Part shown: positions 26,563 through 35,202 of the stretch, piece after piece
How positions within the stretch are numbered: the first letter of the stretch is position 1
Layout: each line of letters begins with the position of its first letter
Assembly (NCBI RefSeq): GCF_024281035.1
Contig: NZ_JAMXLH010000012.1
Coordinates: 1-64,000, forward strand
Source: Paraburkholderia sp.
GTDB taxonomy: Bacteria > Pseudomonadota > Gammaproteobacteria > Burkholderiales > Burkholderiaceae
Reading direction: 5' to 3'
DNA: 64,000 nucleotides
Program-made: the position numbers and the translations under genes
The notes under the pieces: generated by a model
The model's input: only the letters and a program-made list of their open reading frames with translations
Told to the model about the DNA's origin: nothing
Database searches by the model: none

Positions 26563-26760
26563 TTAGTGCCGGCTGGATTTACTGTCGCGTAGCGTCGCTC
26601 TCACTTTGCGTTCGGCGAAGAGCGGCAGGTAGTCCTCGATGCGCGCATCGGCGCGATAACTGTCGAGGGTGTCCGCGTACATGCGCGCGACAGTTTCCTC
26701 GGGTGTGTTGGTCTCGGCTGCAATGGTGTGCACGATCTGCGCAACGTCGGCATGACGCAT
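26563..26760 (-). CDS. DUF3562-domain protein
   Basis: The 65-residue protein (MRHADVAQIVHTIAAETNTPEETVARMYADTLD...) matches the DUF3562 pattern common in Burkholderiaceae: a helical, soluble domain of unknown function with the conserved ETVARMY and DYLPLFAERKVR blocks. The start at 26760 is set by GGAGACC upstream. Confidence 0.75.
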   Translation of the reverse strand: MRHADVAQIVHTIAAETNTPEETVARMYADTLDSYRADARIEDYLPLFAERKVRATLRDSKSSRH

Positions 26761-27010
26761 GAGAGGTCTCCAGTCAGCGAGCCAGGAAACGGATTGATAC
26801 GGACCAACGAACTTCGAATTAGAGAGCAGACTCGCGATAGATGCCAATTGAATCAACCTATCGGAGACCGTACCAAGGGCACGCTCGACGCTTGCTTTGA
26901 GGTGTGCGCAGTTGATTCGGCAAAACGCTTTGGTAAGACATTCGGCTGCGGCATTGCAATATTCGAATTACGAATCAAGCTGAAGAAAACCACGGAAACA
27001 GAAACGGGAA

Positions 27011-27061
27011 AAGCAAAAAGGGCGGCCGCTGCGATGCACGATGTCATCGCAGCGGCCGCCC
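27011..27061 (-). terminator. Terminator after the ene-reductase gene
   Basis: A perfect 17-bp stem (27020-27036 with 27045-27061, loop of 8) is followed on the minus strand by CTTTTTGCTTTTC, 47 bases after the stop at 27108. Confidence 0.85.
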
Positions 27062-27107
27062 TCGGTTTACACGGGGCGCGCGCGCACCCGGTAGTGCGCC
27101 CTTTAAA

Positions 27108-28169
27108 TCAGGCGACCTTGTCGAGCGCCGGATAGTCGGTGTAGCCGGTCTCGCCGCGCGCGTAGTAGGTGGACGGGTTCGGTTCGTTGAGCGACGCGTT
27201 CAGCGCGAAGCGGCGCGGCAGATCCGGGTTCGCAATGAAGAGCTGGCCCCATGCCACTGCGTCGGCTTCGCCGTTCGCGAGCACCGCTTGCGCCGATTCG
27301 AGCGTGAGCTTCTCGTTTGCGATGAACGGGCCGCCGAATTCGGCCTTCAGTTGCGGGCCGAGGCGGTTATCGCCAACCGATTCGCGCGCGAAGATGAATG
27401 CAATCTTGCGCTTGCCGAGTTCGCGCGCGACATAGCCGAAAGTCGCGGCCGGGTTCGAGTCGCCCATCGTGTGCGCGTCGCCGCGCGGCGCGAGGTGCAC
27501 GCCCACGCGATTGGCGCCCCAGACGTCGATGCACGCATCGGTGACTTCGAGCAGCAGACGCGCGCGGTTTTCGATCGGACCGCCGTACGCGTCGGTGCGA
27601 TGGTTCGTGCTGTCCTGCAGGAACTGGTCGATCAGATAGCCGTTGGCGGCGTGCACTTCGACGCCGTCGAAGCCCGCAGCCTTCGCGTAAACCGCGCCCT
27701 GATGGTACGCGGCGACGATGCCCGGAATTTCATCGGTTGCGAGCGCGCGGGGCGTGACGTATTCGCGCTGCGGACGCAGGTGGCTCACATGGCCCTTCGC
27801 GGCGATGGCGCTCGGCGCAACCGGCAGTTCGCCGTCGAGGAAGACGGGGTCGGAAATGCGGCCCACGTGCCAGAGCTGCATGAAGATAAGGCCGCCGGCG
27901 GCGTGCACGGCTTCGGTCACGAGCTTCCAGCCTTCAACCTGCTCCTGCGACCAGATGCCAGGCGTTTCGGCATAGCCGACGCCGCGGGGCGTCACCGAGG
28001 TCGCCTCGCTGATGATGAGGCCTGCGGAGGCGCGCTCGGCGTAGTACTTCGCCATCAGCGCGTTGGGTACGCGTGCCTCGCCCGCGCGCTGACGCGTGAG
28101 CGGCGCCATGACGATGCGGTTGGGCAGCGTGAGATCGCCGATCTGGATGGGGTCGAACAGTGTTGTCAT
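27108..28169 (-). CDS. Old Yellow Enzyme family alkene reductase
   Basis: The 353-residue FMN enzyme reduces activated C=C bonds of unsaturated aldehydes, ketones or nitro compounds with NAD(P)H. Typical OYE motifs are visible: NRIVMAPLTRQRA, IFMQLWHVGR, the substrate-binding pair in GFDGVEVHAANGYLIDQFL (about residue 175-190) and the FMN phosphate region near the C-terminus. It is like NemA/XenB. It follows an ArsR-type regulator by 73 bases on the same strand and is probably co-transcribed and induced with it. Confidence 0.9.
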   Translation of the reverse strand: MTTLFDPIQIGDLTLPNRIVMAPLTRQRAGEARVPNALMAKYYAERASAGLIISEATSVTPRGVGYAETPGIWSQEQVEGWKLVTEAVHAAGGLIFMQLWHVGRISDPVFLDGELPVAPSAIAAKGHVSHLRPQREYVTPRALATDEIPGIVAAYHQGAVYAKAAGFDGVEVHAANGYLIDQFLQDSTNHRTDAYGGPIENRARLLLEVTDACIDVWGANRVGVHLAPRGDAHTMGDSNPAATFGYVARELGKRKIAFIFARESVGDNRLGPQLKAEFGGPFIANEKLTLESAQAVLANGEADAVAWGQLFIANPDLPRRFALNASLNEPNPSTYYARGETGYTDYPALDKVA

Positions 28170-28242
28170 GGGGTGGTCACCTTTTGCGGGCCGTGTCCGC
28201 TGCGTTGAAGCTGTAAAAGCGATGAACGGACGACGCGAACCA

Positions 28243-28581
28243 TTACAACTGCGCGTTCATATGGGCGAGGAACGCCTCGATGACCGGCTCGTTGCGTTTG
28301 AAGAAAACCCACTGACCGACGCGCTTCGTCGTCACGAGGCCGGCTTTCTGCAGCGCGGCCAGATGAGCGGAAACGGTCGATTGCGACAGGCCGCAGCGCG
28401 CGTCGATCCTGCCTGCGCACACGCCGTGTTCGAGCATCAGTTCCTGATCGGCGAAGTACGTTTCGGGTTCTCGCAGCCATGCAAGGATTTCGCGCCGCAC
28501 GGGGTTGGCGAGCGCTTTGTGGATGGCGTCGATATCGACTTCGGCGAGAGCAGTAGCGGGTTTCTTCATACGGTTTTGCAT
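28243..28581 (-). CDS. ArsR-family transcriptional regulator of the ene-reductase
   Basis: The protein of about 112 residues is a winged-helix ArsR regulator (LANPVRREILAWL, then the recognition helix CGLSQSTVSAHLAALQKAGLV at about residues 64-84, ending with a dimer helix). It lacks the metal-binding CVC motif. A cysteine at about residue 54 (VCAGR) and another at 63 could sense electrophiles, as the paired OYE suggests; this is an inference. The start is uncertain: the ATG at 28581 lies right at the operator and gives a nearly leaderless message, while the ATG at 28569 gives 108 residues. Confidence 0.82.
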   Translation of the reverse strand: MQNRMKKPATALAEVDIDAIHKALANPVRREILAWLREPETYFADQELMLEHGVCAGRIDARCGLSQSTVSAHLAALQKAGLVTTKRVGQWVFFKRNEPVIEAFLAHMNAQL

Positions 28582-28619
28582 CGTAACTGTGCGAAGTATA
28601 TATCGTAATTGTGCGATAT
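28580..28619. promoter_or_regulatory. Repeated operator upstream of the arsR-OYE unit
   Basis: The motif ATCGTAAyTGTGCGA occurs twice in direct orientation (28580-28594 and 28601-28615). The upstream copy is part of a 20-bp inverted repeat with ATATCG/CGATAT arms (28600-28619). A possible -10 (TATACT on the minus strand) lies between the copies. This fits an autoregulatory ArsR operator. Confidence 0.55.
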
Positions 28620-28894
28620 GGACATGGCACTGGCGGCTATGGGGGCAATAGGCGCGGGGGAACAGGGGGTGTTTCTTCGAACTGAAACACATCCTCGTCA
28701 CAATCCCTTCCTTTTGTGCGCACGCAACGAGCGCCGTGGCTCGAAGCCCGCCTTTCACCTGCCCGGCCACACGTCACATACCCGTTCCTGCACTTTAAAT
28801 TCGTAAGATGCCCATCACGTCCGATTAACTCCGTATGCGTACGATTGCGCCGTTTCTCCAGCATTAAATCAATCGAAATAAAGGATACGTACGG
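28620..28894. other. Intergenic region before the TonB-dependent receptor
   Basis: It must carry the promoter of the receptor operon. I see no Fur box, so iron control is not supported by the sequence. Confidence 0.4.
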
Positions 28895-31069
28895 ATGGCA
28901 CAAGTTCAGACGCGGCTCCGCAGAAAGCCGCTTGTACAACTCATTCTGGCTTCGCTTTGCACGACGAGCGCGCCTCTTGCATTCGCACAATCGACCGGCG
29001 ATCTCGGTTCCGTTCAGAGTACGGCCACGTCCGCTTCGACCGTGAGCGACACCGGCGTATCGTCCAATCCCCAGTCCGCACCGGCACAGGCACCTACGCA
29101 AGGTTCGCTCAGTGCATCCGAGCCGAAGTCGATCATCAACCGGAATTACATCCAGAACAGCACGGCGCCGACGGCAAACTACAGTGACATCCTGCAGATC
29201 GCGCCGAGCGTTTCGGGTGTCACGCCGAACGGTCCCGGCCTCATGGAAACGCAGAGCCTGTCGATCCGCGGGTTCCAGGACGGCCAGTACAACGTGACGT
29301 TCGACGGTATTCCGTTCGGCGATTCGAACGACTTCACGCATCACTCGACGTCGTTCTTCACCTCGCGCAATCTCGGCAGCATCGCCGTCGATCGCGGTCC
29401 CGGCGACGCTTCGCAAATCGGCTTTGCGACGTTCGGCGGCACCGTGGCGCTCACGTCGATCGAACCGTCGCTCACGCCTGCGTTCACCGTGCTCGGTTCG
29501 TATGGCAGCTGGAACACCTGGCTCACAGGCGCGCAATTCAATACCGGCGACCTGCAGCAATGGGGCGACGCGCGCGCCGTGGTCGGCTACGACCATTCGA
29601 GCAGCGACGGCTATCTGAACGACGTCAGCCAGCGGCGCGACAACTTCTACTTCAAGCTCGACAAGCCGATCGGCGACAACACCGTACTCACGCTGTACGC
29701 CAACTACAACCGTATTTTCCAGAATACGTCGCTCGGCGCGACAGCGGCCCAGATCCGCCAGTTCGGCCCGAACTTCGCGCTGAACAACGATCCGGCGAGC
29801 CAGGCTTTCTCGGGCTACAACTTCGACCGCATCAACACCGACTTCGAATACATCGGGTTGCAAACCGTGCTGGGCGGCTGGAAGCTCGACAACAAGCTGT
29901 ACACGTACGGTTACTACCACGACGGCTTCAACGGCATGGACCCCAACGGCGAGACGCCCAACGGGACCGTGTTCGGCGCGAACAACGTGCCCGCCACGCA
30001 GATGGCCAACAACTATCGCGCGGTGGGCGACATATTCGACGCGCAGCGGGAACTCGGTCCGGGCAGGTTGCAGCTCGGCGCCTGGGTGGGATACCAGACG
30101 AATTTCCGCGACAACATGAACGTCGATGCAACGTTGAATTTCGCGCTCCAGCAGCTGAACTTCACGATGCACGACACGCTGCTCACGGCCCAGCCGTATA
30201 TTCAGTACGCGTGGAAGCTGCCGTATGGATTAACGCTGACACCGGGCATCAAGTTCGTGTCGTTCACCCGCAATCTGAATACGCCGGAGAATCAGAAATC
30301 GGGCTTGCCGCTGAATTTCAGCCATACGTGGACAAAGGCGTTGCCGTCGGTGACGCTGCATAAGCAGATCAATGGAAACTGGAGCGCCTACGCGCAATAC
30401 GCGCAGGGCTTCCTTGCGCCGAACCTGAACGTTTTCTACGTCCCGAATCCGGCACAGTCCGGCCAGCCCGCGCCCGAGCAGACGGACAACTACCAGATCG
30501 GCACGACCTACAAGACGAACCGCCTGACGCTGGCCCTCGATCTCTACTACATCAACTTCCACAACGCCGTGACGAGCACGACGATCGGCGGCAATGTGTT
30601 CTTCGCGAACGCGGGTGGTGCCGTCTACAAGGGTATCGAAACCGAGGCGACGTTCTATGCGGGCTACGGCTTCAGCCTGTACGGCAACCTGACGTTCAAC
30701 TCGGCCAGGCAGAAGAGCACCGGCGACTGGATGCCGAACGCGCCGCAACAGACCGCCGCGCTCGGCGTGATCTACGACCGCGGACCGCTGCATGGCTCGC
30801 TGATCGGCAAGTACGTCGGCCATCAGTTCGGCGATACCGGCGACTCGCAGCCGATCGGCGGTTACATGGTCACGAACCTCGCCGCCGCGTACACGATCAA
30901 GTCGCCGACGACCTGGATGCGCAATACGCGCATCGGACTCGAAATCGACAACCTCTTCAACCGCAACAGCATCAACGGCCTCGCGGGCTATACGGCGCAG
31001 GACAACACGCCGCTCTACTGGACCATTCCTGGCCGTGCGGTTATCGCGACCCTGTCCACCGACTTCTAA
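28895..31069 (+). CDS. TonB-dependent outer-membrane receptor
   Basis: The 724-residue precursor has a signal peptide (residues 1-31, ending in LAFAQ), a Ser/Ala/Thr-rich spacer, a plug domain (about 75-190, with SLSIRGFQDGQYNVTFDGIP) and a 22-stranded barrel ending in the C-terminal phenylalanine TLSTDF. No STN signalling domain is present, so it does not control an ECF sigma factor. An AAGGA site precedes the ATG. It leads a tightly packed set with ExbB, ExbD, TonB, a secreted phosphodiesterase-like enzyme and a two-component system, so it likely imports a phosphorylated organic compound or its release product; that substrate is an inference, not visible in the receptor itself. Confidence 0.9.
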   Translation: MAQVQTRLRRKPLVQLILASLCTTSAPLAFAQSTGDLGSVQSTATSASTVSDTGVSSNPQSAPAQAPTQGSLSASEPKSIINRNYIQNSTAPTANYSDILQIAPSVSGVTPNGPGLMETQSLSIRGFQDGQYNVTFDGIPFGDSNDFTHHSTSFFTSRNLGSIAVDRGPGDASQIGFATFGGTVALTSIEPSLTPAFTVLGSYGSWNTWLTGAQFNTGDLQQWGDARAVVGYDHSSSDGYLNDVSQRRDNFYFKLDKPIGDNTVLTLYANYNRIFQNTSLGATAAQIRQFGPNFALNNDPASQAFSGYNFDRINTDFEYIGLQTVLGGWKLDNKLYTYGYYHDGFNGMDPNGETPNGTVFGANNVPATQMANNYRAVGDIFDAQRELGPGRLQLGAWVGYQTNFRDNMNVDATLNFALQQLNFTMHDTLLTAQPYIQYAWKLPYGLTLTPGIKFVSFTRNLNTPENQKSGLPLNFSHTWTKALPSVTLHKQINGNWSAYAQYAQGFLAPNLNVFYVPNPAQSGQPAPEQTDNYQIGTTYKTNRLTLALDLYYINFHNAVTSTTIGGNVFFANAGGAVYKGIETEATFYAGYGFSLYGNLTFNSARQKSTGDWMPNAPQQTAALGVIYDRGPLHGSLIGKYVGHQFGDTGDSQPIGGYMVTNLAAAYTIKSPTTWMRNTRIGLEIDNLFNRNSINGLAGYTAQDNTPLYWTIPGRAVIATLSTDF

Positions 31070-31091
31070 CTTTCGACTGGAGCTTTCTTTA

Positions 31092-31781
31092 ATGACTACC
31101 GACACTCTGTTGCAACTCGCGAGCGATTCGGGCGGCGTGTTGTACGTCATCGCGGCCATGCTGTTCGTCGCGCTGACGCTGATCGTCGAGCGCACCTGGT
31201 TTTTGCAGCGTGTCGCTGCGAGCTGTCATGCGGTTCTCCACCACGTCGACAGGCTCGGTCATGTCGATCCGGCAGGGCTTTCGGAACTGGCGGGCCGCTA
31301 CCGCGATCTGCCGGTAGCCCGGATCCTGTCGGTAGCAGCACGGATCGGCGGTGAGCGAGGCCGCGACACGCTTTCGGCCTCGCTCGACGAGACGATCATG
31401 CGCGAAGCGCCGCGCGTCGACCGTTTCTTGTGGGTGCTCGACACCATCGTGACGCTCGCGCCGCTGCTCGGTCTGTTCGGCACGATCGTCGGCATGTTCC
31501 ACGCGTTCCAGGTGTTGTCCAATCCCGGCAATGCGCCCACGCAGGTGACGGGCGGCGTCGCCGAAGCGCTCGTTGCGACCGCATCGGGTCTCTTCGTCGC
31601 GATGCTCGGCCTCGTGTTCTTCAACGGCCTGCACAACCGCGTCCGGATCGTGGTGCACCAGCTCGAAACGCTGAAGGTGTCGCTCGTCAACCGCATGGTC
31701 GGCGTCGTCCCCGAAGCGCGTGCCGAGACGCGCGAGCATCTGCGTGAAGTCGCGGCGAAGCTTGCCGCGCAGGGGGCGTGA
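31092..31781 (+). CDS. exbB: ExbB (MotA/TolQ/ExbB proton channel)
   Basis: The 229-residue inner-membrane protein has three membrane helices (about residues 15-35, 120-142, 160-185) with the conserved TLAPLLGLFGTIVGMFHAF and AEALVATASGLFVAM segments of the ExbB/TolQ family. With ExbD it uses proton flow to drive TonB. The ATG at 31092 follows a GGAG site 12 bases upstream. The gene starts 22 bases after the receptor stop, so it is a dedicated copy for this system. Confidence 0.92.
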   Translation: MTTDTLLQLASDSGGVLYVIAAMLFVALTLIVERTWFLQRVAASCHAVLHHVDRLGHVDPAGLSELAGRYRDLPVARILSVAARIGGERGRDTLSASLDETIMREAPRVDRFLWVLDTIVTLAPLLGLFGTIVGMFHAFQVLSNPGNAPTQVTGGVAEALVATASGLFVAMLGLVFFNGLHNRVRIVVHQLETLKVSLVNRMVGVVPEARAETREHLREVAAKLAAQGA

Positions 31782-31783
31782 CG

Positions 31784-32182
31784 ATGAAGTATTTCGAAGC
31801 GCGCAAGGCTCGCATCGAGATCATCCCGATGATCGACATCATGTTTTTTCTGCTGGTGTTCTTCATCATGATCACGCTGCACATGATTCCGAACGCGGGC
31901 CTCGCGACCCGATTGCCATCGAGCTCGACCGCGCAGACGCTGCCGCCGACGAAAGTCACGGTGACGCTCGCGGACGACGGCACGCTGTCGGTCGACGGCC
32001 GCACGCTCGCGCCCGCACAGCTCACGGCCCTGCTCGCTGGGCAGGGCGATCCGGCGCATACCGCGGTGACGATCGCCGGTGCGGGTGCGGCGCGCCTGCA
32101 GTACCTCGTCAGCACGATGGATGCGTGTCGTGCCGCCGGTGTCACTCAGGTCGCCCTCGCTGCCCAGCCCGCGGCGAAGTGA
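31784..32182 (+). CDS. exbD: ExbD (TolR-like)
   Basis: The 132-residue protein has one N-terminal membrane helix containing the proton-channel aspartate (IPMIDIMFFLLVFFIM, about residues 15-30) and a periplasmic domain that ends CRAAGVTQVALAAQP, as ExbD/TolR proteins do. A GTG at 31778 overlaps the exbB stop and is an alternative start two codons earlier. Confidence 0.9.
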   Translation: MKYFEARKARIEIIPMIDIMFFLLVFFIMITLHMIPNAGLATRLPSSSTAQTLPPTKVTVTLADDGTLSVDGRTLAPAQLTALLAGQGDPAHTAVTIAGAGAARLQYLVSTMDACRAAGVTQVALAAQPAAK

Positions 32183-32183
32183 C

Positions 32184-32894
32184 ATGACTACCATGCCCAT
32201 CGCACGCGTCGCGCCCGGGAAGCATCGTCTGCCCGCATCGGCGGCTGTCGCGCTGGTCGTCGAAATGGCGATACTCGCGCTCGCCTGGTCGATCCTCAGG
32301 CACAAGAGTGCCGAGCCGCCGCGCGAACGTCCGCCGACCATGCTGTCTCTGACGAGCACGCCCGCACCGAAGCCCGCACCGCCGGTGCCCAGGCCGCAAC
32401 CGCCCCGTCCGGTGGTGCAGCCGCCGCGGCCTCATGCGGTTCGGCCGGTGCATCACGTCGAGCATGCCGTGCCGCCGCGCGCCGTCCCTGTCCCGCAGCC
32501 CGCACCGTCGCCGGCACCCGCGCCGGTGGCCGCAGCCGTGCCGCCCGAAGCGGCGCAGCCGCGCGCGCCCGTCGCGCCGCCGGCGCCACCGGCACCTTCG
32601 CGGGCCAGTCCGACCTTCGAAAGCGCGCTACGCGACGCGATCCAGGCCGCACTGCATTACCCGGAATCGGCCCGCATGGCAGGCATGGCAGGGCGCACGC
32701 GTGTCGAGTTCCAGTATCGCGATGGCGCCGTGTCCGGCGCCAGGGTCGTCGTGTCCAGCGGTGTTGCGATGCTCGATCGCGCAGCACTCGCCGCCGTGCA
32801 CGACGCTAACTATCCGAAGCCGGAAGCCGGCTTCGCAGGCAAAACACTCACCGAACAACTATGGGTCAACTTCAGTCTTTCCGAACAAGAATGA
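32184..32894 (+). CDS. tonB: TonB energy transducer
   Basis: The 236-residue protein has one N-terminal membrane helix (about residues 18-36), a long proline-rich spacer of about 90 residues (PAPKPAPPVPRPQPPRPVV pattern) that spans the periplasm, and a C-terminal TonB domain (YPESARMAGMAGRTRVEFQYRDGAVSGARVV...LDRAALAAV, about 150-236). It starts two bases after the exbD stop. Its stop overlaps the next gene's ATG (ATGA). Confidence 0.9.
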   Translation: MTTMPIARVAPGKHRLPASAAVALVVEMAILALAWSILRHKSAEPPRERPPTMLSLTSTPAPKPAPPVPRPQPPRPVVQPPRPHAVRPVHHVEHAVPPRAVPVPQPAPSPAPAPVAAAVPPEAAQPRAPVAPPAPPAPSRASPTFESALRDAIQAALHYPESARMAGMAGRTRVEFQYRDGAVSGARVVVSSGVAMLDRAALAAVHDANYPKPEAGFAGKTLTEQLWVNFSLSEQE

Positions 32895-34444
32895 GCCGTT
32901 TTCTACCGATCCTCGCCACGCTTGGCGCCCTCGTAGCGGGCCACGCCGAAGCGGCTGCATCGCTGCCTGCCGGGGCGAACGTTCACCACGTGCTGCTGGT
33001 GAGCGTCGACGGACTGCATGCGAGCGACCTTGCACACTTCGTCTCCGCGCATCCGGACAGCGCGCTGGCACAGCTCGCGGCGCATGGCGTCAACTACACG
33101 AACGCGAGCGCCGTCGTACCGGCCGACTCGTTCCCAGGGCTGCTTGCACTCGTGACCGGCGGCACGCCCGCGGCCACCGGCGTGTACTACGACGATTCGT
33201 ATGACCGCGCGCTTTCGCCTCCGGGCAGCGACTGCAGCCACACGGGCACACGCGTGCGCTACGACGAATCGCTGGACAAGGACGACGGCCACGGCCACGA
33301 GATGATCGATCCGGCCAGGCTTCCGCGTGATCCGCGGCACGCTTGCGCGCCCGTCTACCCGCACGCGTTCCTGCGCGTGAACACCGTGTTCGAGGCCGTG
33401 CGCGACGCAGGCGGTTACACCGCGTGGATCGACAAGCATCCGACCTACGAACTGGTCGCAGGTCCATCCGGGCACGGCGTCGACGATCTGTTCCTGCCGG
33501 AGATCGGTGCGAACTACGAGGGGCTCATCGACACAAAGGTCAGTGAGATCACCGGTTCGCTCGCGCGCACCGAGGCTTACGACGACATGAAGGCGCGCGC
33601 GATCGTCAACGAAATCGATGGTCTGAGCCACGACGGCAAAGCATCGGCAACCGTGCCGAACGTGTTCGGCCTGAACCTGCAGTCGGTCAATGTCGCGCAG
33701 AAGATCTACGGCTATCGCGACGACAACGGTGCGCTCACACCCGGTCTCGAAGGTGCGATCGCGCATGTCGACACGCAACTGCGCACATTCGTGAATGAGC
33801 TTGAACGGCGGCACCTGAGCGACGACACGCTCGTGATCGTGACGGCAAAGCACGGCAACGGGCCGATCGACCGTGCGCGACTCGACAAGGTAGACGAGGC
33901 GAGGCTCGCCCGTGTGATCGATACGGCGGCGCCCGGCGCGCTCGCGCAGTTGACGACCGATCACGGCGCGCTTGTATGGCTGCGCGATCCGTCCGCCGCA
34001 CGGCCCATCGCCGCCGCGCTGCGCAAGCACGCCCGCGAGCTTGGCATCGCGGACATCATCAGCGGCGAGCGACTGGCGCTGCGGTTTCCGGCGCCCACCG
34101 CCGACAGCCGCACGCCGGACATCGTGATCGTGTCGCGCAACGGCGTCATATTTACGCCGCAGCACGACGGTAAGCTCGCCGAGCACGGGGGATTCCACGA
34201 GGACGACACCCACGTCGCGCTGCTCGTGTCGAACGCACGGCTCGCCGACGCGGGGCGCAGCGTCACGTGGCCCGTCTCGACGACCCAGGTCGCGCCGTCG
34301 ATTCTTGCCGCGCTCGGCCTGCCGCCGGATGCGCTGCAGGCAGTCAGGCTCGAAGGCACGCCGGTGCTGCCCGATACGGCGTGGACCGCGCAGGACCAGT
34401 CGCCCGGGACGACAGCAGCGCTCACGCCGCGCAACGGCCAATAA
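32891..34444 (+). CDS. Secreted alkaline-phosphatase-superfamily (NPP-like) phosphodiesterase
   Basis: The 517-residue precursor has a signal peptide (ending HAEA, about residue 23). The fold is that of type I phosphodiesterases/nucleotide pyrophosphatases: LVSVDGLHASDL supplies the first metal aspartate, ADSFPGLLALVTGG carries a serine where classic NPPs have the threonine nucleophile, and TDHGALVWL and EHGGFHEDDTHVALLV supply later His/Asp ligands. The usual SDHGM block reads TAKHGNGPID, with lysine in place of the aspartate, a variant I associate with a subgroup of this superfamily. The ATG overlaps the tonB stop. In this operon it probably cleaves an organophosphate so that a product can be taken up. 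Confidence 0.82.
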   Translation: MSRFLPILATLGALVAGHAEAAASLPAGANVHHVLLVSVDGLHASDLAHFVSAHPDSALAQLAAHGVNYTNASAVVPADSFPGLLALVTGGTPAATGVYYDDSYDRALSPPGSDCSHTGTRVRYDESLDKDDGHGHEMIDPARLPRDPRHACAPVYPHAFLRVNTVFEAVRDAGGYTAWIDKHPTYELVAGPSGHGVDDLFLPEIGANYEGLIDTKVSEITGSLARTEAYDDMKARAIVNEIDGLSHDGKASATVPNVFGLNLQSVNVAQKIYGYRDDNGALTPGLEGAIAHVDTQLRTFVNELERRHLSDDTLVIVTAKHGNGPIDRARLDKVDEARLARVIDTAAPGALAQLTTDHGALVWLRDPSAARPIAAALRKHARELGIADIISGERLALRFPAPTADSRTPDIVIVSRNGVIFTPQHDGKLAEHGGFHEDDTHVALLVSNARLADAGRSVTWPVSTTQVAPSILAALGLPPDALQAVRLEGTPVLPDTAWTAQDQSPGTTAALTPRNGQ

Positions 34445-34487
34445 TCCGCCAATGATCCGCCTGATAATCCGCCAATAATCCGACGAT
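34442..34487 (+). repeat. Two tandem 23-bp copies between the enzyme stop and the response-regulator start
   Basis: TAATCCGCCAATGATCCG and its near copy (34442-34464 and 34465-34487) fill the 41-base gap. The first begins with the stop codon of the phosphodiesterase gene, the second runs into the ATG at 34486. Confidence 0.65.
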
Positions 34488-35202
34488 GAGCAGTCCATCC
34501 ACAGGCCGCCCGAAAGTGCTGGTCGTCGAAGACGACCCCGGTGCCGGGCTGGAAGTCACCGCCGCCCTCGAGGACTACGGGTTCGAGGTCGAATGTGTTC
34601 CGACCGGGCATCGCGGACTGCTGCGCGCGACCAACGGCGAATTCGATGCCGTCGTGCTGGACCGGATGCTGCCCGATATCGACGGCCTGTCGATTCTCGC
34701 GACGCTGCGCAATATCGGCAAAGAGATGCCCGTGCTGATCCTCAGTGCGCTCGACGCGGTGGACGAGCGTATCCGCGGATTGCGGGCGGGCGGCGACGAT
34801 TATCTCGTCAAGCCGTTCGACGGGCTCGAGCTCACGGCGCGGCTGAACGCGCTCCTGCGGCGCCGGTACGCGACGGCGAACGGCACGTCGGCTGTGTCGG
34901 TGCTCCGGGTCGACGATCTGACGCTCGACACGCATACGCGCGTCGTGCGGCGCGCAGGACAGGTCGTCGAACTGAAGCCGCGTGAATACGGCCTCCTCGA
35001 ATACCTGATGCGTCACGCGGGCGAGGTGGTGACGCGCGCGATGCTGCTCGAGTCGGTCTGGAATTATCACTTCAACACGCAGACGAACGTGATCGACATG
35101 CATATCAGCAATCTGCGCCGCAAGCTCAGCTTTGCCGGGCAGATGTCGGCGATGGTCGTCACGGTGCGCAACGCGGGCTATATCATCCATGCAACTGGGT
35201 AA
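34486..35202 (+). CDS. OmpR/PhoB-family response regulator
   Basis: The 238-residue regulator has a receiver domain (residues 10-125) with the acidic pocket VVEDD, the phosphorylated aspartate in VVLDRML (about residue 59), and the lysine in DDYLVKPF, followed by a winged-helix effector domain (about 145-236, with LKPREYGLLEYLMRHAGEVVTR and NVIDMHISNLRRKL). It is followed by its histidine kinase with a 14-base overlap and preceded by the uptake genes, so it probably controls them. Confidence 0.93.
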   Translation: MSSPSTGRPKVLVVEDDPGAGLEVTAALEDYGFEVECVPTGHRGLLRATNGEFDAVVLDRMLPDIDGLSILATLRNIGKEMPVLILSALDAVDERIRGLRAGGDDYLVKPFDGLELTARLNALLRRRYATANGTSAVSVLRVDDLTLDTHTRVVRRAGQVVELKPREYGLLEYLMRHAGEVVTRAMLLESVWNYHFNTQTNVIDMHISNLRRKLSFAGQMSAMVVTVRNAGYIIHATG

